From an uncultured Flavobacteriales bacterium (GTDB taxonomy: Bacteria > Bacteroidota > Bacteroidia > Flavobacteriales_D > Crocinitomicaceae), in NCBI GenBank assembly GCA_905479845.1, contig CAJQOB010000167.1, positions 1 to 24,651 of the forward strand: 24,651 bases of DNA, in the 5' to 3' direction. Shown piece after piece: positions 16,195 through 24,617 of the stretch. How positions within the stretch are numbered: position 1 is the stretch's first letter; each line of letters begins with the position of its first letter. Both the position numbers and the translations under genes were made by a program. The notes beneath the pieces were generated by a model that worked only from the letters and a program-made list of their open reading frames with translations, was not told the origin of the DNA and made no database searches.

Positions 16195-16959
16195 ATGTCA
16201 ATAACTAGTGAGAGTGAATTATTGGGGATGAAAGAAATTAGCGAGGTATTAGGGACTGCGCTTAAGCTAATGCGGGCATACGCCAAAGTTGGAATGACAA
16301 CAAAAGAGCTCGACGATTATGGAGGTGAAATACTTAAGAAGTATGGCGCAAAGTCAGCTCCTTACTTAACCTACGGATTCCCGGGGCACACCTGCATCAG
16401 TGTAAATGAAGAAGCCGCACATGGTATACCATCAAGTGATAAAGTTCTAAGGAATGGGGATTTGATAAATATTGATGTTTCGGCTGAGCTAAATGATTTT
16501 TGGGCAGATAACGGCGGCTCATTTGTCCTTGGCGAAGACATACACAACCATCAGCCATTGGTTGATGCATCAAAAGAGATTTTGAGAAAGGCAATTTTTC
16601 AGATTAAAGGAGGGGGTAAAATCTCGGACATCGGTGCTGTAATTGAAAACGAAGCAAAGAAGTATAAACTGAAGGTAATCAAGAATCTAGCAGGGCATGG
16701 AGTAGGCAGAAGTTTGCATGAAGCCCCAGAGGATATATTGAATTACCGAGTTAAAACGAACAAAGAAAGGTTCAAAAAGAACACGACTGTTGCCATAGAG
16801 ACGTTTATCGCTACCAAATCGACCATAGCTGTTGAATTGAATGATGGTTGGACTCTAGTAGGAAATAAGGGTGGATATGTTACGCAACATGAACAAACGA
16901 TATTAGTAACCGATAAAGAACCAGTAATCTTGACTGAATCCAATGGAATCTGGGATTAA
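16195..16959 (+). CDS. map: Type I methionine aminopeptidase
   Basis: The 254-residue enzyme removes the initiator methionine from new proteins. All five metal ligands and both supporting histidines of the family are visible: H76 (AAHGIPS), D94 (INIDVS), D105 (WADNGGSF), H168 (AGHGVGRSLHEAP, also H175), E202 (AIETFI) and E233 (QHEQTI). The numbering is two or three residues behind that of E. coli MetAP. The sequence is the Bacteroidota branch with GFPGHTCISVNEEAAHG rather than the classic ribosomal-operon form, so a second map gene elsewhere in the genome would not be surprising; in that case this one may be auxiliary. It lies between the GH3 fusion and a lipid phosphatase gene, with short gaps. 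Confidence 0.93.
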   Translation: MSITSESELLGMKEISEVLGTALKLMRAYAKVGMTTKELDDYGGEILKKYGAKSAPYLTYGFPGHTCISVNEEAAHGIPSSDKVLRNGDLINIDVSAELNDFWADNGGSFVLGEDIHNHQPLVDASKEILRKAIFQIKGGGKISDIGAVIENEAKKYKLKVIKNLAGHGVGRSLHEAPEDILNYRVKTNKERFKKNTTVAIETFIATKSTIAVELNDGWTLVGNKGGYVTQHEQTILVTDKEPVILTESNGIWD

Positions 16960-16989
16960 TTTCCCACATTTAGTGTTACCTTAAACTCG

Positions 16990-17589
16990 ATGAAGACTCA
17001 AAAGAACCTACTAATTGCATCCCTACTATTCCTGCTCGTATGTGCAGTGTCGTTTTCGTTGTTCTTAACATTTCACGAATCACGTGTGGATCGTTTACTT
17101 TGGTATTTCGATGATCCAGCTTTTTGGGTTTTGCCGGCAAAAGATGTTTCCATTCCGATTTTCACAATTACCTATGGTACGATTATCGCGTACATAATCC
17201 TAAACAGAAAAGAGAAGTACTTCGCTAGCAAAATGGCATTTTCTTATGGCTTGTTGCTTATGTTCAGAACATTAACGCTTACTGTACTTCCTCTGAAGGA
17301 ACCTGAAACAATCATTTTCTTAGAGGATCCGTTCCTGAACACTTTCATTTACCAAGGGACAATAGATTCAGACCTGTTTTTTAGTGGGCATACGGCCTTG
17401 GTATGCTTGGTATTCTTTCAAACGCGGAAATGGAAGTGGTTTTTTGCCGTTATTGGACTAATATTGGGTGTTCTTTTGATGATTCAACGCGTACATTATT
17501 CGATAGATATTCTTGCAGCTCTACCGTTCGCGTATTTAACAGTTAAGATTGTCGATTTCACGATTTATCGTCGTCTAAAAGATATATAA
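16990..17589 (+). CDS. PAP2-like (sphingomyelin synthase-type) membrane protein
   Basis: The 199-residue integral membrane protein has about five or six hydrophobic segments and the two motifs of the PAP2_C/sphingomyelin-synthase-type lipid phosphatase or phosphotransferase family: DLFFSGHTAL (S132-G133-H134) and RVHYSIDILAA (H169, D173). H134, H169 and D173 would form the catalytic triad. Such proteins move or remove a phosphate-containing head group on membrane lipids. In Bacteroidota, which can make sphingolipids, a role in lipid head-group chemistry is possible, but no substrate can be assigned. The gene starts 30 bases after the aminopeptidase gene and is followed after 30 bases by bshA. 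Confidence 0.85.
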   Translation: MKTQKNLLIASLLFLLVCAVSFSLFLTFHESRVDRLLWYFDDPAFWVLPAKDVSIPIFTITYGTIIAYIILNRKEKYFASKMAFSYGLLLMFRTLTLTVLPLKEPETIIFLEDPFLNTFIYQGTIDSDLFFSGHTALVCLVFFQTRKWKWFFAVIGLILGVLLMIQRVHYSIDILAALPFAYLTVKIVDFTIYRRLKDI

Positions 17590-17594
17590 AACTG

Positions 17595-17602
17595 TATTTT
17601 TG
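17595..17602 (+). promoter_or_regulatory. Candidate -7 box for bshA
   Basis: TATTTTTG matches TAnnTTTG exactly and lies 17 bases before the bshA ATG, in the short gap after the PAP2-like gene. It suggests that bshA has its own promoter besides any readthrough. No TTG box at 17-23 bases upstream is clear. Confidence 0.35.
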
Positions 17603-17619
17603 CAAACAGATTAGACAGA

Positions 17620-18747
17620 ATGAAGATAGGAATTGTATTGTACCCAACGTTTGGAGGGAGTGGAGTAGTAGCGACGGAGTTAGGGAAATCACTCGCTAGA
17701 AAAGGACATAACGTTCATTTTATAACGTATTCTCAACCAGTCCGTTTGGGCTCTTTTCGCGAGAATGTAACGTATCATGAAGTGGCGGTTTCAGATTACC
17801 CACTTTTCGAATACCAACCGTATGAAACTGTACTTGCCAGTAAGATGGTGGACGTTGTCAAACATGAGGGCTTGGATATTCTTCACGTACATTATGCTAT
17901 TCCGCACGCATCTGCAGCTTTTATGGCGAAGATGATCTTGAAATCCGAAGGAGTTGATATCCCATTTGTGACTACTTTGCACGGAACTGATATCACACTT
18001 GTGGGGAGAGATCCATCCTTCGAACCAGTGATTACATTCTGTTTAAACGAATCTGATGCCGTTACTGCTGTATCGAAAAGTTTGAAAGAAGATACGTACA
18101 TGCACTTTTCAACAACGCGCCCAATTGAAGTAATACCAAACTTTATTAAGATTCCTGCAGACCTTGATGAGATCGACCGTTCTCTACGTGAGCGTTATGC
18201 TCAGGATGATGAGTTCGTCTTATGTCACGTATCCAATTTTCGTAAAGTGAAACGTGTGGAGGATGTTTTGAGAGTTTTTCAAAGAGTAAATAAAGTGAAA
18301 CCATCTCATTTGTTATTGGTGGGTGATGGTCCAGAAAGGTATAAGCTGGAGGAACTTTGTCGCGAATTGGATCTCTGCGAACGTGTGAAATTCCTCGGTA
18401 AAGTAACTGATACGCAGCATGTATTGGAAATCGCCGATGTATTCGTACTTCCTTCGGAGACGGAAAGTTTTGGTCTTGCCGCACTTGAAGCAATGGCGGT
18501 TGGAGTACCTGTAATCTCTTCAAACACAGGAGGTATCCCTGAAGTGAATCTTCATGGCGTAACGGGATATCTATCTAATGTTGGTGATGTTGAGGACATG
18601 GCCAAGAACATGCTCGATATCTTCAAGGACGAAGAAACACTTATGCAGTTCAGACGAAATGCTCAGAATCGTGCACGTGAATTCGACCTGAATTCTGTGG
18701 TGACACAGTATGAAACGGTGTACAATTCCTTATTGGAATTGGCTTAA
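17620..18747 (+). CDS. bshA: N-acetyl-alpha-D-glucosaminyl L-malate synthase BshA
   Basis: The 375-residue GT4 glycosyltransferase performs the first step of bacillithiol synthesis, joining GlcNAc from UDP-GlcNAc to L-malate. The N-terminus MKIGIVLYPTFGGSGVVATE is a BshA signature, followed by HVHYAIPHASAA and TLHGTDITLVG. The C-terminal Rossmann domain has LVGDGPE, the FLGKVTD segment and the EX7E motif in ETESFGLAALEAMA that positions the donor sugar, then NTGGIPEV. Length and order are as expected for the family. The product leads, through BshB and BshC, to bacillithiol, a low-molecular-weight thiol protecting against oxidants; those genes are not in this window. The ATG at 17620 is preceded by a possible -7 box. 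Confidence 0.95.
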   Translation: MKIGIVLYPTFGGSGVVATELGKSLARKGHNVHFITYSQPVRLGSFRENVTYHEVAVSDYPLFEYQPYETVLASKMVDVVKHEGLDILHVHYAIPHASAAFMAKMILKSEGVDIPFVTTLHGTDITLVGRDPSFEPVITFCLNESDAVTAVSKSLKEDTYMHFSTTRPIEVIPNFIKIPADLDEIDRSLRERYAQDDEFVLCHVSNFRKVKRVEDVLRVFQRVNKVKPSHLLLVGDGPERYKLEELCRELDLCERVKFLGKVTDTQHVLEIADVFVLPSETESFGLAALEAMAVGVPVISSNTGGIPEVNLHGVTGYLSNVGDVEDMAKNMLDIFKDEETLMQFRRNAQNRAREFDLNSVVTQYETVYNSLLELA

Positions 18748-18761
18748 AAGAACAATTAATT

Positions 18762-18965
18762 TTATTTAGGAACGGAGTATTCAAGCTTGTCGGCAATGAG
18801 CTCGTACACTTGTTCGTTCAATACTCCAAGTAAATTACCCGATCCATTTTGGGAACGCAAGAAGTTTTGTACTTCTCCTTGGTGAGGATGGTACAAGTTT
18901 GAAATTTGTTCCAAGTCATCTTTTAAGTTGAAAACTCTTGAATCTTTTGCGAAGTCGCGTGCCAT
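18762..18965 (-). CDS. Small hypothetical protein
   Basis: The 67-residue protein is hydrophilic, with no signal peptide or membrane segment, and mostly helical by composition. I do not recognise a family. The codon use and the clean ATG and TAA ends fit a real gene, and it sits 39 bases after another small gene on the same strand, converging on bshA with a 14-base gap and no visible terminator. Confidence 0.75.
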   Translation of the reverse strand: MARDFAKDSRVFNLKDDLEQISNLYHPHQGEVQNFLRSQNGSGNLLGVLNEQVYELIADKLEYSVPK

Positions 18966-19004
18966 TTGAGTAGTTTTTGATAGTGATTAATTAGTTTCTG
19001 AGAA

Positions 19005-19391
19005 TTACGCCAATTCAAATTCTTCAGAATATTTTTTCAATGTTTTGTCCGTTGAGTAACTACTCAAAGTTGATGCTCTCTTTGCAAACACGGTTGGCTC
19101 AATTGCCGCTTCAATGGATTTCTTTTCGAACCCGAGAGAGTTCATGTGTTCAACGAATAACTGCTCGCCCTTCACTTTAATCCAATGATGAATAAATGAA
19201 AGTATCGCATCATGAATTTCTTGATCTATTTTATCTTCTCGACTCGCATAAGAATGAATTTCTAGTGCAGGAAGATCAATCAAAATGGAATCTTTTCCCT
19301 TTGAGGTTGACATCTCAATGTTCACGAAGTATTTTCCATCTTTTACTTCGATATACTCTTCACTTTTTTGAAAACGGACGTTATCGATCAT
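19005..19391 (-). CDS. Hypothetical protein, 128 residues
   Basis: I do not recognise this protein. It has a beta-rich N-terminal part (YIEVKDGKYFVNIEM, DSILIDLPALEIHSY) and a helical C-terminal part (EIHDAILSFIHHWIKVKG onward), is soluble, and has no signal peptide. It precedes the 67-residue ORF on the same strand and may be transcribed with it. The thiolase terminator lies upstream, at 19455-19494, so this gene is probably not read from the thiolase promoter. Confidence 0.78.
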   Translation of the reverse strand: MIDNVRFQKSEEYIEVKDGKYFVNIEMSTSKGKDSILIDLPALEIHSYASREDKIDQEIHDAILSFIHHWIKVKGEQLFVEHMNSLGFEKKSIEAAIEPTVFAKRASTLSSYSTDKTLKKYSEEFELA

Positions 19392-19454
19392 ATGGTTTAC
19401 GGTTTGGATGGTGAACTAATTTACAAATTTTACTCAAGCAAAATAGGTAAGAGC

Positions 19455-19494
19455 AAAAAAAAGACCCCATTCGATCGTAATCGAAATGGGGTCT
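19455..19494 (-). terminator. Rho-independent terminator of the thiolase gene
   Basis: On the minus strand a strong hairpin (stem AGACCCCATTTCGAT pairing with ATCGAATGGGGTCT, one bulged base, 4-base loop) is followed by a run of eight T. It begins 18 bases past the thiolase stop and so ends that transcript. Confidence 0.85.
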
Positions 19495-19512
19495 CTGTAT
19501 AAATCTGTTTGG

Positions 19513-20691
19513 CTATACGTTCTCGATAATCATCGCAGAAGCACCACCGCCACCATTACAAATTCCAGCACCTCCGTACTTTCCTCCGTTCTGTTTCAGC
19601 ACGTTAATCAATGTTACAATGATTCTAGAACCTGAACTTCCAAGTGGGTGACCGAGAGCAACAGCTCCTCCATTTACGTCAACTTTAGCAGGATCTAATC
19701 CTAATTTTTGCGTGTTAACAATTCCAACAACTGAAAATGCTTCGTTCAATTCCCAAAAATCGATGTCTGAAGTAGACAAACCAGCTTTCTTCAACGCAAC
19801 AGGAACTGCTTTCGATGGAGCAGTAGTGAACCATTCTGGCTCGTGAGCAGCGTCTCCGTATCCAACAATCTTAGCGATTGGTGTAACACCAAGTTCATCT
19901 GCTTTCTCTTTGCTCATCAAAACTAATGCTGATGCACCGTCATTTAATGTTGAAGCATTTGCTGCTGTAACTGTTCCTTCTTTGGTGAATACTGCACGTA
20001 GTTGAGGGATTTTTTCCATTCGAACGGCTGTGTACTCCTCGTCCTTATCTACGATAATTGCATCGCCACGACGTTGCGGTACTTCAACAGGAACAATTTC
20101 CTCATCGAATTTACCAGCATCCCATGCAGCAGCAGCTCGATTGTATGATTCAATTGCGAAGTTATCTTGATCCTCTCTTGTGATACCATTTTCAGTTGCA
20201 CATTTATCAGCGCAAACTCCCATGTGAACTTCATTGTAAACGTCAGTCAAACCATCGTTTACCATTCCATCAATCATTTTCACGTTACCAAGCTTTGTTG
20301 CTTTACGCGCATTGTAGTAATGTGGAACCGAACTCATGTTCTCCATTCCTCCAGCAACAACAACATCGTTATCTCCTGCAATAATGGATTGTGCAGCCAT
20401 ACTCAATGCTTTCATTCCTGATGCACATACCTTATTCACTGTTGTACAAGGAACATTTTCACTGATACCAGCGAAAATTGCCGCCTGACGTGCAGGTGCC
20501 TGACCCAAACCAGCTTGAAGAACATTACCCATGTATACTTCATTTACTACATCTGGAGAAACTCCTGCTTTAGCAAGCGCTCCTTTGATTGCAGCTGATC
20601 CTAACTTCGTTGCAGGAACACTTGAAAGTGCACCACCAAAACTTCCCATTGGTGTTCTAACTGCCGATACTATATAAACTTCTTTACTCAT
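19513..20691 (-). CDS. Acetyl-CoA C-acyltransferase (thiolase)
   Basis: The 392-residue enzyme is a type II thiolase. It has the acylated cysteine in NKVCASGMKAL (C89), the NEAF motif (from N316), the catalytic His in GGAVALGHPLGSSGSR (H348) and the second Cys in GICNGGGGAS (C378). It either condenses two acetyl-CoA (biosynthetic, AtoB/PhaA-like) or cleaves 3-ketoacyl-CoA in beta-oxidation (FadA-like); the sequence alone does not decide. I use the ATG at 20691 (MSKEVYIVSAVRTPMG), the normal family start; an upstream GTG at 20715 would add eight residues. The gene stands alone, with a terminator behind it and a divergent outer-membrane gene ahead. Confidence 0.96.
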   Translation of the reverse strand: MSKEVYIVSAVRTPMGSFGGALSSVPATKLGSAAIKGALAKAGVSPDVVNEVYMGNVLQAGLGQAPARQAAIFAGISENVPCTTVNKVCASGMKALSMAAQSIIAGDNDVVVAGGMENMSSVPHYYNARKATKLGNVKMIDGMVNDGLTDVYNEVHMGVCADKCATENGITREDQDNFAIESYNRAAAAWDAGKFDEEIVPVEVPQRRGDAIIVDKDEEYTAVRMEKIPQLRAVFTKEGTVTAANASTLNDGASALVLMSKEKADELGVTPIAKIVGYGDAAHEPEWFTTAPSKAVPVALKKAGLSTSDIDFWELNEAFSVVGIVNTQKLGLDPAKVDVNGGAVALGHPLGSSGSRIIVTLINVLKQNGGKYGGAGICNGGGGASAMIIENV

Positions 20692-20847
20692 CGTAATATC
20701 TTTGTTTTGAGCCACGAAAGTAATAATAAAAAACGACTGTTGGGGACTCAGTTATTGTACTATTCACCCTAATTTTCCTGCAATTGACAGAAAAACTGGG
20801 CTTCGTTATCATCTGTTAAAAGGAGAGTATTAAATTTGCTATTGAAA

Positions 20848-21759
20848 ATGAAAACAACAAAAATGAAAAAGAACCTAATTGTTGCGTTATTTGCTTCAAT
20901 GGCATTATCAAGTGCACAGGCACAAGGAGATACGATCTCTTCTAACTGGAGATTGAAAGCGATTTACGGTGTAAATGGAACGCAAAGTTCGTTTGTTAAC
21001 TGGAACGCGGGTGGACGAAATAACATTTCATTACTGGGCTATGTTGCTGCTTCAGCGAAGTATGAAAAGGGTAACCTTAAATGGGATAACGATCTTGGAG
21101 CTGCACTAGGAGGAATGCAATACTTGGATCAGTCAACTGGAAATGATTTACAAAAGACTGATGACCGTTTAGAATTAGCTACAAATTTTGGATACAGATT
21201 AAAAGAACACTACTATTTATCGTTGCTAGGATCTTTCCGTACTCAATTCATTGAAGGATTAGATGAATCATTAGTGAGAACTTCAAATTTCATGGCGCCT
21301 GGTTATGTGAATCTATCGTTGGGTATTGATTATACACCAAATGACAACTTTTCTGCTTTCCTTTCGCCATTAGCATCTAAAATGACTTTTGTTACGGATC
21401 CAACTTTATCCGCAGCCGGATCTTTCGGAGTTGCTGCAGGAGAAACATTCCGTGGTGAGTTCGGGGCGTACTTCAAAATGAAGTACAACAAAGAGCTATT
21501 CAAGAACATTGAAATGAAATCGAAGTTAGAATTGTTCTCAAACTACATCGAGAACCCACAAAACATTGATGTCAACGCTGAAGTTTTGTTCTCGTTCAAG
21601 GTAAACAGCTGGTTCTCTGCATCTCTCTTGTGGAACTTGATTTACGATGATGACATCAGAATTACAGATAGTGATGGAAACACTGGACCTAGAACTCAAT
21701 TTAAATCAGTTCTTGGATTAGGAGTCTCTTACACAATGAAAAACTTTACGGATAAGTAA
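20848..21759 (+). CDS. DUF3078 outer-membrane beta-barrel protein
   Basis: The 303-residue protein has a signal peptide (cleavage likely after SSAQAQ) and then strongly amphipathic beta strands of the DUF3078 family, with NWRLKAIYGVNGTQSSFVNW and NWNAGGRNNISLLGYV at the start and SVLGLGVSYTMKNF at the end. These Bacteroidota proteins are predicted outer-membrane barrels; their role is not established. I chose the ATG at 20848. A second ATG at 20863 (MKKNLIV) also gives a good signal peptide. A TTG at 20836 would have AGGAG at ideal spacing, which is uncommon for this phylum, so the exact start is open. A strong terminator follows. Confidence 0.88.
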   Translation: MKTTKMKKNLIVALFASMALSSAQAQGDTISSNWRLKAIYGVNGTQSSFVNWNAGGRNNISLLGYVAASAKYEKGNLKWDNDLGAALGGMQYLDQSTGNDLQKTDDRLELATNFGYRLKEHYYLSLLGSFRTQFIEGLDESLVRTSNFMAPGYVNLSLGIDYTPNDNFSAFLSPLASKMTFVTDPTLSAAGSFGVAAGETFRGEFGAYFKMKYNKELFKNIEMKSKLELFSNYIENPQNIDVNAEVLFSFKVNSWFSASLLWNLIYDDDIRITDSDGNTGPRTQFKSVLGLGVSYTMKNFTDK

Positions 21760-21789
21760 TAGCATTGAGCTACTACTAATCTACTACGC

Positions 21790-21825
21790 GCACCCTACCA
21801 TTTATTTGGTGGGGTGCTTTTTTTT
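21790..21825 (+). terminator. Rho-independent terminator after the DUF3078 gene
   Basis: GCACCCTACCA and TGGTGGGGTGC form an 11-bp stem with one T-G pair around a six-base loop, followed by eight T. It lies 30 bases past the stop codon and separates this gene from the next one. Confidence 0.88.
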
Positions 21826-21855
21826 GTCAGGTTGTCAACGAGTTTGTTATTTTTG
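21823..21855 (+). promoter_or_regulatory. Promoter of the VWA-type membrane protein gene
   Basis: TTTG (21823-21826), 21 bases, then TATTTTTG (21848-21855) matches the Bacteroidota TTG-N17-23-TAnnTTTG promoter. The start codon is at 21863, so the leader would be almost absent. The upstream box is part of the preceding terminator's T run, so it could be coincidental; the -7 box is exact. Confidence 0.5.
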
Positions 21856-21862
21856 AGATCGC

Positions 21863-23932
21863 ATGAAGTTTTTCTCTGATATTTCTATTTGGTGGCTCAT
21901 CCCTTGGGCAATCATTTCTGTACTCATCGCATTTTGGTATTACCGAAAGCAGAAGGGGTTAGAAGAGATTTCTATTTGGATGAAACGCGGACTCATCGCT
22001 TTGAGAAGTTTGGCCCTGTTTGTTATAGGGGTATTGCTGATTGGATTATTACTGGAATCGGTTGAGCATAGATCCGAAAAACCCGTTTTTATTACACTGA
22101 TTGATAATTCAACTTCTGTCTTGAATTACAAGGATAGTTCTGAGGTTAAGAATAAAATCGGCAATTTCACAAAGAAGTTAGAGGAACGTTACAAGGATAA
22201 GTTTGATGTGGTTCAATATTCGGTAGGGAACGACTTTTCTAAAGATAAACCCACTTATTCTGACCATTTCTCTAACCTGAATGCAGGATTTGAAGAACTA
22301 TTCACCAAATACTACAATCAAAATATTGGTGGAATCTGTTTCATTTCTGATGGGAACTTCAACAAAGGAAGTGATCCAACGTATGCAGCGGAAAAAATCG
22401 CACTGACCCCAATTTTCACTGTTGGAATGGGCGACACGATTAGAAAGAGAGATCAAGTGATTCGAAATGTTGCTGTCAACGATATCGCGTTTTACAGAAA
22501 CCAGTTTCCAGTGGAGGTGGATATTCAAGCGGCGCGAGTAGGAAAGACTGCCAGTTCAGTTTCAATCTACAAGGACGGAAAGAAAATTGCTTCGAAGCCT
22601 ATTTCGTATACCGATGGAAACTTGGACTTCACACATGTCTCATTGATGTTGGAAGCAACAGAGATAGGATTTGTGAACTACACCGTTCAACTTGAATCTT
22701 TGGCGAACGAATCTTCTTACGAAAACAACAAATGGTCATTCTATGTTGAAGTAATTGATTCGAGAAGTAAAATCTTATTACTTGCAAATGCTCCGCATCC
22801 AGATGTAGCGGCAGTAAAAAACGTAATCGAGCGAGATGAAAACGTTGAAGTTACGTCAATGTTGACCAGTGAATTCTCTGGAAGCCTCGAAGAATATGCT
22901 TTGCTGATTCTACACGAACCTGGTGGTTCCGCAAGTGGTAATTTCTTACAAAAAGTAAAAATAGCAAAACTTCCAGTTCTCTACATGATTGGAAAGAACT
23001 CAAGTCCATCTATTGTTAAACAACTTGGAATTGGATTAAGCTTGCCTTCAGGAAGGCGATCAGATGAAGTTCAATCCTCACTTAAAAGTGGATTCCAACT
23101 TTTTGAAGTGTCCTCAGACTTAAGTTCTGGATTGGAGTATTGGCCACCCTTGAATGTTCCATTTGGAGAGATCAGAGCTTCGCAGGGCGATGTGCTGCTC
23201 ACACAGCGCATTGGCTCAGTAGTAAAGAAGGATCCAATTCTCTATTTCACATCAGGGAACAGAAAGCAAGGGGCAATTATTGGTGAGGGATTGTGGAGAT
23301 GGAAACTCATGGAGTACGCTCGTACAAAAGGGAACAAAGGTTTCAATGAATTGATTCAGAAAAGTGTTCAGTATTTGGTCGTTAAGAAGAATACGGACGC
23401 ATTACGCGTAAACCTGCCTCGTCGATTCAATGTGAACGATGACGTGATTATCAATGCTGAGTTTTACAATTCGTCTTTGGAGCGCATTACTGATCCGAAT
23501 ATCGCATTCGTTCTAACGAATCAGGGTGACAAAGTAGATTATAGTTTCGCGAAAGGGGAGTTGGATTATCGCTTATCACTGGGTAAATTACCTGTTGGAA
23601 AATACGATTGGTCAGCAAAGACAACTTTCAATGGCAAGAGCTACAATAAGTCTGGTTCATTTGTCGTGAACGATATTTCATTAGAAAACTTAGAGACGAG
23701 TGCTAATCACAACCTGCTTCAACAGATCGCTGAGAATTCTAATGGGAAGTTCTACACATTAAAAAGCATGGACAAAATGTTGGATGATATCGACAAGCGA
23801 ACGGACATCGTCACAATCACTTCTGATGAATCGACTTTTAAAGACTTCATTGATTACAAGTGGTTATTTTTCTTGTTGATTGTTCTTCTCGGAGCGGAGT
23901 GGTTCTTGAGAAGAAGAGCAGGATCTTACTAG
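21863..23932 (+). CDS. VWA-like membrane protein with GATase-like region
   Basis: The 689-residue protein has two N-terminal transmembrane helices (about 8-26 and 44-65), a large extracytoplasmic part and a C-terminal helix (about 665-683) followed by RRRAGSY. Residues 76-200 resemble a von Willebrand factor A domain with an intact metal site, ITLIDNSTSV (D81, S83, S85), and CFISDGNFN. The middle (about 300-470) with ILLLANAPHPDVAAV resembles the glutamine amidotransferase-like domain seen in this group, without its usual active-site elbow. Similar large VWA proteins are common in Bacteroidota, often near BatA/BatB-type genes, which are not seen here. Protein-protein binding at the envelope is the likely mode of action. 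Confidence 0.87.
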   Translation: MKFFSDISIWWLIPWAIISVLIAFWYYRKQKGLEEISIWMKRGLIALRSLALFVIGVLLIGLLLESVEHRSEKPVFITLIDNSTSVLNYKDSSEVKNKIGNFTKKLEERYKDKFDVVQYSVGNDFSKDKPTYSDHFSNLNAGFEELFTKYYNQNIGGICFISDGNFNKGSDPTYAAEKIALTPIFTVGMGDTIRKRDQVIRNVAVNDIAFYRNQFPVEVDIQAARVGKTASSVSIYKDGKKIASKPISYTDGNLDFTHVSLMLEATEIGFVNYTVQLESLANESSYENNKWSFYVEVIDSRSKILLLANAPHPDVAAVKNVIERDENVEVTSMLTSEFSGSLEEYALLILHEPGGSASGNFLQKVKIAKLPVLYMIGKNSSPSIVKQLGIGLSLPSGRRSDEVQSSLKSGFQLFEVSSDLSSGLEYWPPLNVPFGEIRASQGDVLLTQRIGSVVKKDPILYFTSGNRKQGAIIGEGLWRWKLMEYARTKGNKGFNELIQKSVQYLVVKKNTDALRVNLPRRFNVNDDVIINAEFYNSSLERITDPNIAFVLTNQGDKVDYSFAKGELDYRLSLGKLPVGKYDWSAKTTFNGKSYNKSGSFVVNDISLENLETSANHNLLQQIAENSNGKFYTLKSMDKMLDDIDKRTDIVTITSDESTFKDFIDYKWLFFLLIVLLGAEWFLRRRAGSY

Positions 23933-23973
23933 GTTAACTTTCTTTTATTCGTTGTTGATGTAAACAAACCATC

Positions 23974-24522
23974 ATGAAACGTCTACTATTCTTATTTTTT
24001 TCGATATCTCTTCTACTATTTTCGTGCGTTCCAGTGGAGGTGAAATCAATCGATTCAGACATGTTTACGAGTGATCTTTTTGAAGGAGTTTACTTAGCTG
24101 ACGAAGTCTACTTTCCACAGGACACCATTGTGTTGAGTAAATTTCACCTCTCCGATTCTTCGGAGGAAAAGAAGTTGCTTGTTCATTTTAGGAATGATTC
24201 ACTTTTCCTGAGTAATTACAATTTTGGGCCGTGGTACGGGAAGTGGTTTTGCATTTTCCGAAGCGCAAAGGCAACATTTGGTAAGAATCGCTTAATACTT
24301 CATACCCATTACACGCCATCAAGGAATTTAATTTGTGATAACGAAGATCCCTGGCGAAGAATGGAGTTTAGAGTGAGTGATTCTACTGCTCATCTACTAA
24401 CCCTCATCAAAACATCCGATACAACGAGTTGCATATTTCCAAAGGTTTATGAGCGATCGATAAGAGAAGGATTTTTATCACGACAGGGAGAAGAGGTTCG
24501 CTCGGATATTCAATTGCGTTAA
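23974..24522 (+). CDS. Putative lipoprotein of unknown function
   Basis: The 182-residue protein begins with a hydrophobic signal and a lipobox, LLLFSC, giving lipid attachment at C18 and export to the envelope. The rest is a hydrophilic, beta-strand-rich domain with several Cys residues (ICDNEDPW, SCIFPK) that might form disulfides. I do not recognise a family. It follows the VWA protein gene by 41 bases and could share its transcript. Confidence 0.82.
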   Translation: MKRLLFLFFSISLLLFSCVPVEVKSIDSDMFTSDLFEGVYLADEVYFPQDTIVLSKFHLSDSSEEKKLLVHFRNDSLFLSNYNFGPWYGKWFCIFRSAKATFGKNRLILHTHYTPSRNLICDNEDPWRRMEFRVSDSTAHLLTLIKTSDTTSCIFPKVYERSIREGFLSRQGEEVRSDIQLR

Positions 24523-24617
24523 ATTGTGAACAGTTGAAATAAGTGTTCTTTTTTAGACCTGTATATAATAAACTAGGATTGATCTCGTTCTTAACTCATA
24601 AACGCAATTCTAAATAC

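Noticed and set aside
20697..20704. TATCTTTG as promoter of the DUF3078 gene
   Set aside because: It matches TAnnTTTG but lies about 145 bases before the start and lacks an upstream TTG box at the right spacing.
20692..20715. GTG start extending the thiolase by eight residues
   Set aside because: The ATG at 20691 gives the standard thiolase N-terminus.
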